Positions 5,602-12,820 are shown, numbered from the stretch's first letter. The stretch: DNA of 16,007 nt from JAICJR01 sp036555755 (GCA_036555755.1 DATBKS010000079.1:1-16007), one strand, 5' to 3'. Numbers and translations are program-made. The notes: a model not told the origin generated them from the sequence alone.

Positions 5602-7284
5602 CTACGCGGGTTCGAGGGCGCCGACGGGCGCGTCATCCCGCGTCGCGATGCGTGTGACGATGATCTCAGGATCCGGCCGGCGCTCCTCGTGCGCCGCGAA
5701 CAGCGCGATCAACACGAACGGTGCGAACCACACGATGTAGAAGTAGAACCAGTGCGCGGCAGGGATCTGCGTGGCGATGATCACCGCAGCGGCGAGCGCG
5801 GAGATCTGCACGGGCTCGCGCCGGCGCGGCACGAACGCCACGAGCACGGCGAGCAGCGCGGCCCCCGCCCAGAGCACGGGCCCCAGCCAGTCGAGCGACG
5901 GATAGAGCGTGAAGACGCTGAAGGGCGAGACGCGGTGAACCTGGTACGAGATCGTCGACGCCCAGAAGTCGTGGAAACTGCTGCGCGGCACGTAGACGCC
6001 CAGCGCAACGGCGATGACCGTGATCAGTGCCAGCCCGAACAGCGCGAGCGAGCGCAACCGCCTGTCACCGGTGCCCACCGCGAACAGAGGGGCGAGCGCC
6101 AACGGGGCGAACTTCGCCGCCGCGCCGAGGCCGAGCCAGCCTCCGCTGGCAGCCGGCGAGCGGATTGCAAGGAAGGCGAGCAGCAGCAGCCCGGCAACTA
6201 GAGCGTCGTTGGTGTTCGTAGCGAGCGCGAACATCGTGTACGGGTAGGCCGCCCAGGCGAACGCCAGCGCCAGGCCGAGCCGCCGCCCCTCAGATCCTGC
6301 GCGCAACCGTCGCCCGACCATGAAGAGCGCGGCGATCACCAGCAGGTCGAAGAAAATCGACGCGGCATGCGCGGCCGGCAGCGAGTCCCACTCGCCGTGG
6401 TTCGGGAAGGCCAGCTCGAACGGGACGTAGGCGATGTAGTTGACCGGCCCGTAGGTGTCGCCATGGGCGTCGTTGGCCACGTACAGCGGCTGCTTGTGCT
6501 CGATGCGATCGGCGCCGGCCACGCCCGCGTAGCCCACGTCGATCACCTGGTTGTTGGCCACGTTGACGAAGATCCGGAGGGCCACCAGCAGCACCAGCCC
6601 GGCCACCAGCCAGCGCGAGCGCGCGTAGGGAATGAGCGGCTCGCGCCGGACGCGCGGGCGGAAGCCCGCCCACAGCATCCGCGCGAGGAAGTAGCCAAGC
6701 ACCGGATAGACGAGCGGCACCGACGCCAGCACGTGCCCCTGGTTGAAGAAGAGGTGCGAGACGCCGAAGGCGAGCAGCATCAGGAGGTCGAGGTGGAGCA
6801 GCCGGAACGGGCGGCGCGGATCGAAGAACGGCGCCACGAACAGAAGGCAGAGCGGCAGCCAAAGCCACCAGCTGTCGGCAAGGCCCGCCATGTGCCCGCG
6901 CGTGAGCGCGTTCTCCGCCTGCCAGCCGGTGTAGCTCCCCACCACCGTGCCGGTCACGCCGTTCACCTTGATCTCGCCGAGGGCCATCTTCTTCCCCTCG
7001 AACTCCACGCTCCAGTAGCCGATCCCTTTGTTGATGCCGGCGATGTAGACCTGCGCCCGAATGCCCGGGTAATCGGCGCGGAGCTTGCGGCCGGTTGGCG
7101 AAGCCAGTGCGATCCTCAGCGCCGCGTTCGACGTGACCTTGTACTTCGGCGGCAGCACGTTGGGTAACGGCCACACCGCCTTTGACGGCGCCACCGAGGT
7201 GGCGGCGTGCGCGGGCGCGGCGAGCGCGCCGAGCAGAAGCGCGACCACGAGCAGCGGGACTGCGAGCCGGAGGGAGGGGCGCAC
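5602..7284 (-). CDS. GT87-like polytopic glycosyltransferase with PepSY-like N-terminal domain
   Basis: A 560-residue membrane protein. Residues 1-27 form a signal peptide ending APAHA, and residues ~30-130 form an outside domain whose centre (YWSVEFEGKKMALGEIKVNG, 90-109) recalls PepSY-type folds. From ~137 onward there are about eleven hydrophobic segments. The part with DTYGPVNYIAYVPFE (276-290), TNTNDALVAGLLLLAFLA (356-373) and GLGAAAKFAPLALAPLFA (385-402) matches the GT-C fold DUF2029/GT87 group, polyprenyl-phosphate-sugar-dependent mannosyltransferases of actinobacterial lipoglycan assembly. Donor and acceptor are unknown. The start is a GTG at 7284 with the signal peptide directly after it and no strong ribosome binding site. 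It is divergent from the HAD gene over 80 bp. Alternative: a multi-helix protein of unknown enzymology. Confidence 0.72.
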   Translation of the reverse strand: MRPSLRLAVPLLVVALLLGALAAPAHAATSVAPSKAVWPLPNVLPPKYKVTSNAALRIALASPTGRKLRADYPGIRAQVYIAGINKGIGYWSVEFEGKKMALGEIKVNGVTGTVVGSYTGWQAENALTRGHMAGLADSWWLWLPLCLLFVAPFFDPRRPFRLLHLDLLMLLAFGVSHLFFNQGHVLASVPLVYPVLGYFLARMLWAGFRPRVRREPLIPYARSRWLVAGLVLLVALRIFVNVANNQVIDVGYAGVAGADRIEHKQPLYVANDAHGDTYGPVNYIAYVPFELAFPNHGEWDSLPAAHAASIFFDLLVIAALFMVGRRLRAGSEGRRLGLALAFAWAAYPYTMFALATNTNDALVAGLLLLAFLAIRSPAASGGWLGLGAAAKFAPLALAPLFAVGTGDRRLRSLALFGLALITVIAVALGVYVPRSSFHDFWASTISYQVHRVSPFSVFTLYPSLDWLGPVLWAGAALLAVLVAFVPRRREPVQISALAAAVIIATQIPAAHWFYFYIVWFAPFVLIALFAAHEERRPDPEIIVTRIATRDDAPVGALEPA

Positions 7285-7364
7285 GAGCGACTTATCGGCA
7301 TTCGCGCGTTCGTCATAAAGCTGACACCCATTAAGAGGTAGTCCTCGCGGTCGATCACCTGGAA

Positions 7365-7928
7365 ATGCAGCGAGCTGTGTTTCTAGATCGCGATGGCACT
7401 CTCAACCGCGCGCCGGCCGTCGGCGAGTACGTGCGCACGCCGGCCGAGGTTGAGCTGCTGCGCGGCGCCGGGCACGCCGTGGGAATGCTCCGCCGCGCCG
7501 GCTACCTGTGCATCGTCGTGTCGAACCAGCGCGGCGTGGCCCTCGGCCTCATGACCGAAGACGAGCTCGCTGCCGTCGACTGGCGTCTGCGCGCGCTGAT
7601 CGGCGGGCTCGACGCCTCCTACTACTGCACGCACTCGATCGGCTCGTGGTGCGATTGCCGCAAGCCCGAGCCGGGACTCCTGCTGCGCGCCGCCAGCGAG
7701 CTCGACATCGACCTCGGCGCGTCCTGGATGGTCGGCGACGAGCCCAGCGACATCGCGGCGGGCGCCGCGGCCGGTTGCCGCACCCTGCGCGTCCCGCCCA
7801 CCGACTTCGCGCTACTCGACGCGGCTCACACCATCCTCGCCGGGAACGCTCAGCCGCCGTGGACCGCGGCGCCCTCCTGCACGAGCGTCCTCAGCCCGGT
7901 GAAGAAGATCATCAGCATCGTTCCGTAG
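7365..7928 (+). CDS. HAD-IIIA phosphatase, GmhB-like (D,D-heptose 1,7-bisphosphate 7-phosphatase family)
   Basis: Soluble phosphatase of the HAD superfamily. Motif I is FLDRDGTLN (D8 nucleophile, D10 acid/base), motif II VVSNQRG (S53-N54-Q55), motif III the K100 in CRKPEPG, and motif IV GDEPSDIAAG (D125, D129). The zinc site characteristic of GmhB is present: C88-T-H90 and C96-D-C98. GmhB removes the 7-phosphate during ADP- or GDP-heptose synthesis, but no other heptose gene is in the window, so the substrate is uncertain; histidinol-phosphate phosphatase-type relatives are the alternative. The 187-residue length fits. The last ~26 residues (from about QPPWTAAP) are encoded opposite the 3' end of tetR (79-bp overlap) and are probably not part of the fold. 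Confidence 0.85.
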   Translation: MQRAVFLDRDGTLNRAPAVGEYVRTPAEVELLRGAGHAVGMLRRAGYLCIVVSNQRGVALGLMTEDELAAVDWRLRALIGGLDASYYCTHSIGSWCDCRKPEPGLLLRAASELDIDLGASWMVGDEPSDIAAGAAAGCRTLRVPPTDFALLDAAHTILAGNAQPPWTAAPSCTSVLSPVKKIISIVP

Positions 7929-8500
7929 AGCTCGTCGTCGACGAGGTCGGGCTCGAGCATCTTCTCGAGCGCCATTCCGTTGACCATTGCGAAGCTCATC
8001 AGCGCTATGCGGTCGAGCGGCAGCGGCGGCTCGTGCATCTCGGGGTCGCGCTCGATGCGCCGCCGGTAGAGCTCCTCGATGTGGCCACGCAGCGTGCGGT
8101 AGCGCTTGACCAGCTCCTTGCGGAACTCCTCGTTGCGCCCGGCGTGCGCAGCGAACTCGAAGAACAGCCGCTCCCATTCGGGGTCGGCGCCGATCGCTCG
8201 GCTGAACTCGGCGCCCGCCTGGCGCGCCTGCTCCTCGGGCGCCTCGTCGCCGGCGGTCGTGCGCTCGAGCTCCTCGAGCCGTGCCGCGAAGCGCTCGTCG
8301 AGCATCGCCAGGAAGAGCTCCTCCTTGCTCGCGAAGTTCGCGTAGAAGGCGCCCTTGGTGAAGCCCGCCTGCTCGGCCACCTCGTCGATCGACGCGTGGT
8401 GCAGGCCGCGCCGAGCGAACACCGTGCCCGCCGCCTTGATCAGGCGCGAGCGCGTGTGGGCCTGCTTCTCCTTGCGCGTGAGCCGCTGTTGCGACGCCAT
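7850..8500 (-). CDS. TetR-family transcriptional repressor of the P450 operon
   Basis: A 216-residue regulator. The N-terminal DNA-binding domain is classic TetR: helix 1 TRSRLIKAAGTVFARRG (16-32), then the helix-turn-helix SIDEVAEQAGFTKGAFYANF (37-56) and SKEELF. The remaining ~150 residues are the helical ligand-binding and dimerisation domain, which varies between members. Its ATG shares one base with the P450 stop (TGATG), so it is the second gene of a cyp-tetR operon and translationally coupled to the P450. Two palindromes of the TetR type overlap the operon promoter, so autorepression relieved by a ligand, possibly a P450 substrate, is a reasonable inference. Its 3' end overlaps the HAD gene on the other strand by 79 bp. 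Confidence 0.93.
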   Translation of the reverse strand: MASQQRLTRKEKQAHTRSRLIKAAGTVFARRGLHHASIDEVAEQAGFTKGAFYANFASKEELFLAMLDERFAARLEELERTTAGDEAPEEQARQAGAEFSRAIGADPEWERLFFEFAAHAGRNEEFRKELVKRYRTLRGHIEELYRRRIERDPEMHEPPLPLDRIALMSFAMVNGMALEKMLEPDLVDDELYGTMLMIFFTGLRTLVQEGAAVHGG

Positions 8501-9840
8501 CAGGCGGCCACGGCCTGCTCGGACCCTTGCCCCGCCTGCACCCGCGGACGCGCGATCACCTCGGCACCGCGGTTCGGCGTCATCGTGATCGCCCGCCGCA
8601 CCACGCGCTCGCGCTCGGGCCGGGCCGGGCGCAGGTCCACGCTGCGCGCAATCGCGGCGAGCACCACCTTCATCTCAAAGACCGCGAAGCTCGCGCCAAT
8701 GCAGCGGCGGATGCCGCCACCGAACGGGATCCACGTGTACGTGCCCGCGGGCTGCTCGAGGAATCGCTCGGGGCGGAAGGCGGACGGATCGGGGTTGTAG
8801 ATGCTCGCGTGGCGGTGCATCAGGTAGATCGACGGCGCGACCTTGTAGCCCGCCGGGAGCGTGTAGCCGCCGATCTCGACGGGCTCGGTGAGCTTGCGCA
8901 CCACGATCGGGATCACGGGCCGCAGGCGGAGCGTCTCCTTGGCCACGGCGTCGGCGTACTCGCCCTCGCCGGCCAGCGCCTCCTCGCGCAGGCGGTCGAG
9001 CTTCTCGGGATGGCGAACGAGGCGCTCGATCCCCCACGCGAGCGCCGTGGCGGTGGTCTCGTGGCCGGCCACGAGCAGCGTCATCAGCTCGTCGCGCAGC
9101 TCCTCGTCGCTCATCGGGGAGCCGTCCTCGTGCCGCGCCTGGAGCAGCAGGGACATGATGTCGTCGCGCTGTTCGAGGTCCTCCGCGTCGCGCCGCCTCC
9201 CGATCTCCTCGTACAGCAGCGCGTTCACGTCGGTGAACTTGTCCTCGAACCAGGGCAGCTTCTCCACGCGCGACGGCCCGAGCATCGCGAGCGTGATCAT
9301 CTGCGCGGGGCGGGTGGCCCAGTCGATCGAGGTGCGCAGGGCCTCGCGCAGGCGGTCGAGGCGTGCACCCTCCTCCATGCCGAAGACGGCGCGCATGATC
9401 ACCTCGAGCGTGACCGCCTGCATGCGCGGCCAGAGCTGTAGCGGCTCATCCGCCGGCCAGCGCTCGATCTCCTGCTCGGCCACCTCGCGCATCACGTCGC
9501 CGTAGCGCTGCATGCGCTCGCCGTGGAAGGGCGGCAGCAGCAGCTTGCGCTGGGCCAGGTGCGGCTGCTCGTCGAGCGTCAGGACGGAGTTCGGGCCGAG
9601 CACCGGCCGCAGGATCGCGTTGGCCTCGCCCGCGTGGAAGATCTTCGGGTCGCCGGTGAAGACCTGGCGCACGTGCTCGGGGTTGGCAAGCATCACCCAG
9701 ACCCCCTCCTGTGCAATGCGCAGCGTGAAGACGTCGCCGTAGCGCTGCCGGCAGCGCTCGAGATAGGGACCGGTGCGCGCGATCCAGCCGATCGTCTGGA
9801 TCGGACGCGGGGTTCGCGGTCCGGGGGGAAGCTGAGTCAC
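8500..9840 (-). CDS. Cytochrome P450 monooxygenase
   Basis: Heme-thiolate monooxygenase, 446 residues from GTG 9840 (VTQLPPGPRTP, the proline-rich opening common in P450s). Landmarks: I-helix AGHETT (258-263), K-helix ExxR in ETLRLRP (E302, R305), and the heme-binding loop FGGGIRRCIGA with axial ligand C380. There is no signal peptide or membrane anchor, so it should be soluble and need separate redox partners, none of which are nearby. Length and opening resemble bacterial members close to the CYP110/CYP138 type rather than camphor-type enzymes; substrate unknown. The frame stays open to an ATG at 9907-9909, but that would translate straight through the promoter and both operators, so I reject it; AGGA (minus, 9854-9851) lies 10 bases before the GTG. 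First gene of the operon with tetR. Confidence 0.92.
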   Translation of the reverse strand: MTQLPPGPRTPRPIQTIGWIARTGPYLERCRQRYGDVFTLRIAQEGVWVMLANPEHVRQVFTGDPKIFHAGEANAILRPVLGPNSVLTLDEQPHLAQRKLLLPPFHGERMQRYGDVMREVAEQEIERWPADEPLQLWPRMQAVTLEVIMRAVFGMEEGARLDRLREALRTSIDWATRPAQMITLAMLGPSRVEKLPWFEDKFTDVNALLYEEIGRRRDAEDLEQRDDIMSLLLQARHEDGSPMSDEELRDELMTLLVAGHETTATALAWGIERLVRHPEKLDRLREEALAGEGEYADAVAKETLRLRPVIPIVVRKLTEPVEIGGYTLPAGYKVAPSIYLMHRHASIYNPDPSAFRPERFLEQPAGTYTWIPFGGGIRRCIGASFAVFEMKVVLAAIARSVDLRPARPERERVVRRAITMTPNRGAEVIARPRVQAGQGSEQAVAA

Positions 9841-9872
9841 TGGGTCACCGTCCTGTCCGCCCGTCGATTGAG

Positions 9873-9904
9873 ATACCGCACGGTATCCGAATACCGCGCG
9901 GTAT
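9873..9904 (-). promoter_or_regulatory. Tandem TetR-type operators upstream of cyp450-tetR
   Basis: Two palindromes lie in tandem: ATACCGCACGGTAT (9873-9886, 6-bp arms, 2-bp centre) and ATACCGCGCGGTAT (9891-9904, perfect 14-bp palindrome). A 4-bp spacer puts their centres 18 bp apart. They cover the -10 and the spacer of the P450 promoter, the expected place for repression by the TetR encoded in the same operon. Confidence 0.85.
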
Positions 9905-9909
9905 GTCAA
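9880..9909 (-). promoter_or_regulatory. Promoter of the cyp450-tetR operon
   Basis: On the minus strand TTGACA (9909-9904) is a perfect -35, and TACCGT (9885-9880) fits the TANNNT -10 pattern with an 18-bp spacer. The start site would be near 9873, about 33 bases before the GTG at 9840. The second operator fills the spacer and the first covers the -10. Confidence 0.75.
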
Positions 9910-9919
9910 ACGCGTGCGG

Positions 9920-11779
9920 TCAGCTCGGCACGCATTCCCGCGTCTTGATGAATGGCCCCCAGACTTCCGCGATCTGGAGGAAGAGCAGACGACCCGGCGA
10001 CCACGGCGATGTCAGCCGCGCGCGGCCGCTGGGCGTGCAGCGCTCTAGCGCGGGCTGGCCGCTCGAGAGCAGCGGGATGCTGGGTTGGAGCTCGACCCTG
10101 CCGGACGAGCTCCCCGTGCGGGGCTTGACCACGAGCGCGCTCACCAGGCGCGGTGGGTTCTGGATCACCGCGAAGTCCTGCACGCGGAAGCCGTGCAGCT
10201 CGAGTTTGTCGCGGGGATCCGTGAGCACGATCGGGCGCTGGTAGGCATCGAGGAAGGGAGTTGCGGCCGCGGTAGCACGCGCCTTGTCGGACAGCGCGGG
10301 CGCGTTCGGCTGGAGCGAGACGAGCTTGTAGGCGCGGTCCCCGTCGCTCCAGAACACGATGAAGGGGAGCAGGGCGAGGCTCGCGTCGTTCTGGAAGCCG
10401 TAGCCGCCGATCAGCTCTGCCTCGCCGTTGCCGTTCAGGTCCCCCGCGAACCGGTACTGGTACTCGGCGCCCGGCTCGCTCGGCTGGAAGTGGAAGCGGC
10501 GCACGAGCTTGCCGCGCACGGGATCCCAGATTTCGATCACGTCCGACGGCGGCGCCTTCCCGCCGGCGAGCCGGCTCCGGAAGCTGCTCGCCTGGAAGGC
10601 GAACAGGTACGAGGGGTCGCCGTGGAACTCCACCTTCTTCTCCTGGATGAGGACCAGCCCGCGCTTGGCGGCGGTGGTCTTGATCTGGTCCGCCTGCTCG
10701 CCGAGCGAGGGCGGCTCCGGCTTGGTGAAGCTCGTGAGCAGCGCGACCATCGCCACGAGCAGCAGGGCGACGATCGCGAGTGCCGCGGGCAGCGAGAAGA
10801 GCGGATCGCGCAGCGCCGGCGTTTGCGGCGGGTCGACCTCGCGCGGCGGCGGACGCTCCGTCTTCGGCGGGTCCACCTCCTCCTTGCCGCTCGATGCGAA
10901 GCGCGGACCGGGACCGCTCGCGAAGTCCTCGTCCGGGTACAGGCGCTTCGCTTCCTTCAGCTCGTCATGGTCGAGCTCGCTGCCGAGCTCGAACGCCCTC
11001 GCGCGTGCGGCCACCGCGCGGGCGGCATCGCCGCGTTCGCCGCTCGCGTTCAGGAGGTTCTCGTAGTCGTCGGTGCGAACCGTCGCGACGATCGTCACCG
11101 GCGTGTCGAGCTCCTCGAAGGTGTCGAACATGAGCGGGTCGATGCCGTCGTCGTAGCGCTCGAGCGAGTCGAGCCACAGCACCGCCTGCGAGGCCCGCGG
11201 CTGGATCGGCGGGTCGAGGTCGAGCAGGTCCTGCAGGCCCTCGCTGCCAGCGGGCGCGATCACCACGGTGTCGGGCAGCGCTTTGATCGCGGACTCGAGC
11301 GCCGTGCGCGACTTGCCGGACCGCGGCGGACCGTAGACGAGCACGAACTGCGAGTCGGCGATCGCTTTCGTCAGGCGGTCGTCGACGCTGCGCGGGATAT
11401 AGGAGTCCTTCTCGCCCGGTGGCAGCCGCCTGCGCGGGAAGACGCCCACCTCGTAGCGGTCGACCTCGGTGAGCAGTGGCGGCGGCCAGCAGATCAGGCT
11501 GCGCTCAAGCTCGCGCTCACGCTGCTCCGCGGCCTGGCGCGCCTGCTTGCGCGCACGCAGACGGTCGACCGCGAGGGTCGCAAGCGCCACCGCGACCGTG
11601 ATGAGGACGGAGATCGACGGCCGCGGGTTGAACTGCGCCACCGACTGCTGGAGCACCTGCAGCACGGCCACAGCCACGCCCGCGCCGACCAGGAACGCGG
11701 CGCCGGCGCGCGCCCTTGGAGTAGCCACCGGGCGCTTGCCTGCCCGTGGCGCTGGCCTGCCGTTTGCGCCGTTCGCCAT
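9920..11779 (-). CDS. Membrane-anchored P-loop NTPase with extracytoplasmic C-terminal domain
   Basis: A 619-residue protein of unknown function. Two helices (~25-43 and 56-72) form a membrane hairpin, followed by a charged, probably coiled-coil stretch (73-95). An NTPase domain begins near 105: SYIPRSVDDRLTKAI (126-140), FVLVYGPPRSGKS with Walker A at 150-157, Walker B AVLWLDS (D204) and VATVRTDDY (231-239), a sensor-like strand. The SYIPR..Walker A layout matches the STAND-like ATPase module of many actinobacterial repeat proteins. A proline-rich linker with repeated EVDPP-T (301-320) leads to a third helix (~328-350). The remaining ~268 residues should be outside the cell and include FAGDLNGNGEAELIGG (444-459), similar to FG-GAP/VCBS calcium loops. 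The start is the first ATG; only weak purine-rich sequence precedes it. Signalling or defence is possible but unproven. Confidence 0.75.
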   Translation of the reverse strand: MANGANGRPAPRAGKRPVATPRARAGAAFLVGAGVAVAVLQVLQQSVAQFNPRPSISVLITVAVALATLAVDRLRARKQARQAAEQRERELERSLICWPPPLLTEVDRYEVGVFPRRRLPPGEKDSYIPRSVDDRLTKAIADSQFVLVYGPPRSGKSRTALESAIKALPDTVVIAPAGSEGLQDLLDLDPPIQPRASQAVLWLDSLERYDDGIDPLMFDTFEELDTPVTIVATVRTDDYENLLNASGERGDAARAVAARARAFELGSELDHDELKEAKRLYPDEDFASGPGPRFASSGKEEVDPPKTERPPPREVDPPQTPALRDPLFSLPAALAIVALLLVAMVALLTSFTKPEPPSLGEQADQIKTTAAKRGLVLIQEKKVEFHGDPSYLFAFQASSFRSRLAGGKAPPSDVIEIWDPVRGKLVRRFHFQPSEPGAEYQYRFAGDLNGNGEAELIGGYGFQNDASLALLPFIVFWSDGDRAYKLVSLQPNAPALSDKARATAAATPFLDAYQRPIVLTDPRDKLELHGFRVQDFAVIQNPPRLVSALVVKPRTGSSSGRVELQPSIPLLSSGQPALERCTPSGRARLTSPWSPGRLLFLQIAEVWGPFIKTRECVPS

Positions 11780-11846
11780 GGCCTCGAGTCCACTCCAAGC
11801 ATCTCACCCGTCCACGACGTTTCACAAGTCGAGCGCGCATAGGATC

Positions 11847-11860
11847 CGGCGCATGCGCCG
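11847..11860. other. 14-bp perfect palindrome upstream of the NTPase gene
   Basis: CGGCGCATGCGCCG is a perfect 14-bp palindrome, immediately followed by TGCATTTGCA (11861-11870), a second small dyad. It lies about 70 bp upstream of the NTPase start on that gene's strand. It may be a regulator site; no regulator is identified. Confidence 0.3.
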
Positions 11861-11884
11861 TGCATTTGCACCGCGCCAAAGGCA

Positions 11885-11928
11885 AAAGCCGGCCGTCGCC
11901 ATCCCGCGCACGGGCGACGACCGGCTTT
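11885..11928 (-). terminator. Intrinsic terminator of the six-helix membrane protein gene
   Basis: Arms 11885-11900 and 11913-11928 (AAAGCCGG..CGTCGCC) pair over 16 positions with one A-C mismatch and a 12-nt loop. On the minus strand the stem is followed by CTTTTGCCTTT. It starts 13 bases after the stop of the minus-strand gene at 11942 and separates it from the NTPase gene. Confidence 0.8.
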
Positions 11929-11941
11929 CGCTGAGACCGGA

Positions 11942-12670
11942 CTAGCTCGCGGGCGCGGGCGCCGAGGTGGCGGGCGCTTCCTTCGCCTCGCTTGCCCGAA
12001 CGCGCGGCGAATCCCATTCCTCGTCGCTCATCGAGAGCACGCTGGCGCCGATGGTGCCGAAGCCGACGAGGAGCACGGCCTGAGCGATGATGCTGATCAG
12101 CTGGCCGCTGCCGACCGCCGTCAAGACGCCACCCACGACGATTGCAACCGACGCCCAAACGGGGGCGACGCGGGTGCGCCAGTTGGCGACCGCGAGCATG
12201 ATCGAGCCGATCACAATGCCGACCATGAACACGATGACCAGTGGCAGGATCGAGCTGGGGCCGCCGTTCACCTTGTGGAGGAACGTGGCGAGCGCCTGCC
12301 GGTCGAGCCCGGTGTGGTTGACCATCTCGTACTCCACGGCGCCGAGTGCGTACCAACCGCAGGTGACCGTGCCGCCGATCATCAGCAGCGCGCCGGCGAC
12401 CTGCCCGGCCGTGACGCCCTGCGGGCCGCGGAACAGCCGCATCAGGCCCGGCCCGAGCGCGACGATCAGCAAGCCGGCGATCAGGAACAGGATGCCGCTG
12501 AACAGGTACATCCCCTTGTGCGCCGCGATCGCATTCAGCTCGCGGAGCTTGTTGTCGTGATCGGTGTCCGGCTGGATCACGGTCGCGATCAGGAACAGCG
12601 CAGGCCCGGCGAACAGCAGCAGGCCGGTCAGTGTCCGGCCGAAGTTACGTGCGTCAGAGAATCTGAGCAC
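11942..12670 (-). CDS. Six-helix integral membrane protein of unknown function (DUF4386-like)
   Basis: A 242-residue protein with six hydrophobic segments at about 12-32, 53-75, 88-111, 140-162, 169-187 and 190-212, short loops, and an acidic/alanine-rich C-terminal tail (SDEEWDSPRVRASEAKEAPA) that is probably cytoplasmic. There are no catalytic or transport signatures. The layout, with FAGPALFLIATVIQP in helix 1 and AAHKGMYLFSGILFLIAGL in helix 2, recalls DUF4386-type proteins, but I cannot confirm this. The start is GTG 12670, preceded by AGGAGG (minus, 12680-12675) four bases away. An inverted repeat covers that ribosome binding site. It ends in a strong intrinsic terminator, so it is probably a single-gene transcript, divergent from the cupin gene. 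Confidence 0.7.
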   Translation of the reverse strand: MLRFSDARNFGRTLTGLLLFAGPALFLIATVIQPDTDHDNKLRELNAIAAHKGMYLFSGILFLIAGLLIVALGPGLMRLFRGPQGVTAGQVAGALLMIGGTVTCGWYALGAVEYEMVNHTGLDRQALATFLHKVNGGPSSILPLVIVFMVGIVIGSIMLAVANWRTRVAPVWASVAIVVGGVLTAVGSGQLISIIAQAVLLVGFGTIGASVLSMSDEEWDSPRVRASEAKEAPATSAPAPAS

Positions 12671-12674
12671 AACG

Positions 12675-12720
12675 CCTCCTCAGAGTGTTTCTTTGGGCCG
12701 CTGAGCTGGCCCCTCTGAGG
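12675..12720 (-). promoter_or_regulatory. Inverted repeat overlapping the ribosome binding site of the membrane protein gene
   Basis: CCTCAGAG (12678-12685) and CTCTGAGG (12713-12720) are perfect 8-bp arms 27 bases apart, with an inner GGCCC..GGGCC pairing. On the minus strand the proximal arm covers the first half of the AGGAGG Shine-Dalgarno. A TACTTT -10 (minus, 12728-12723) lies just upstream, so the start site could fall inside the distal arm; the repeat may then act as a DNA operator rather than an RNA hairpin. Confidence 0.45.
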
Positions 12721-12761
12721 CGAAAGTACGCCGCGTGACGACACCCTCGAAATGGGGGCTA

Positions 12762-12805
12762 ACCGAACCATTCGGTGCGGCCTCATCGACCACTTCGGTG
12801 CGGCC
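12762..12805. promoter_or_regulatory. Operator-like dyad and direct repeat before the cupin gene
   Basis: ACCGAA-CCA-TTCGGT (12762-12776) is a 6-bp-arm dyad. TTCGGTGCGGCC occurs at 12771-12782 and again at 12794-12805, preceded by similar bases (CGAACCA and CGACCAC). The 23-bp periodicity, about two helical turns, suggests two binding sites for one regulator in the divergent region. Confidence 0.5.
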
Positions 12806-12814
12806 CGCTCCCGG

Positions 12815-12820
12815 TACGCT
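12815..12820 (+). promoter_or_regulatory. -10 element (TACGCT) giving a leaderless cupin mRNA
   Basis: TACGCT fits TANNNT and ends 6 bases before the ATG at 12827. The predicted start site falls on the ATG itself, and there is no Shine-Dalgarno sequence. The second TTCGGTGCGGCC copy lies in the -35 region. Confidence 0.45.

Noticed and set aside
9841..9909. N-terminal extension of the P450 to the ATG at 9909
   Set aside because: The extra 23 codons translate the two palindromes (YRAV..YRAV) and the promoter; the proline-rich P450 N-terminus begins at GTG 9840 with AGGA upstream.
10085..11842. Plus-strand open frame of ~585 codons opposite the NTPase gene
   Set aside because: It is Arg/Glu/His/Ala-rich with no recognisable motifs or helices, typical of an antisense shadow in GC-rich DNA; the minus frame has Walker A, Walker B and three membrane helices.
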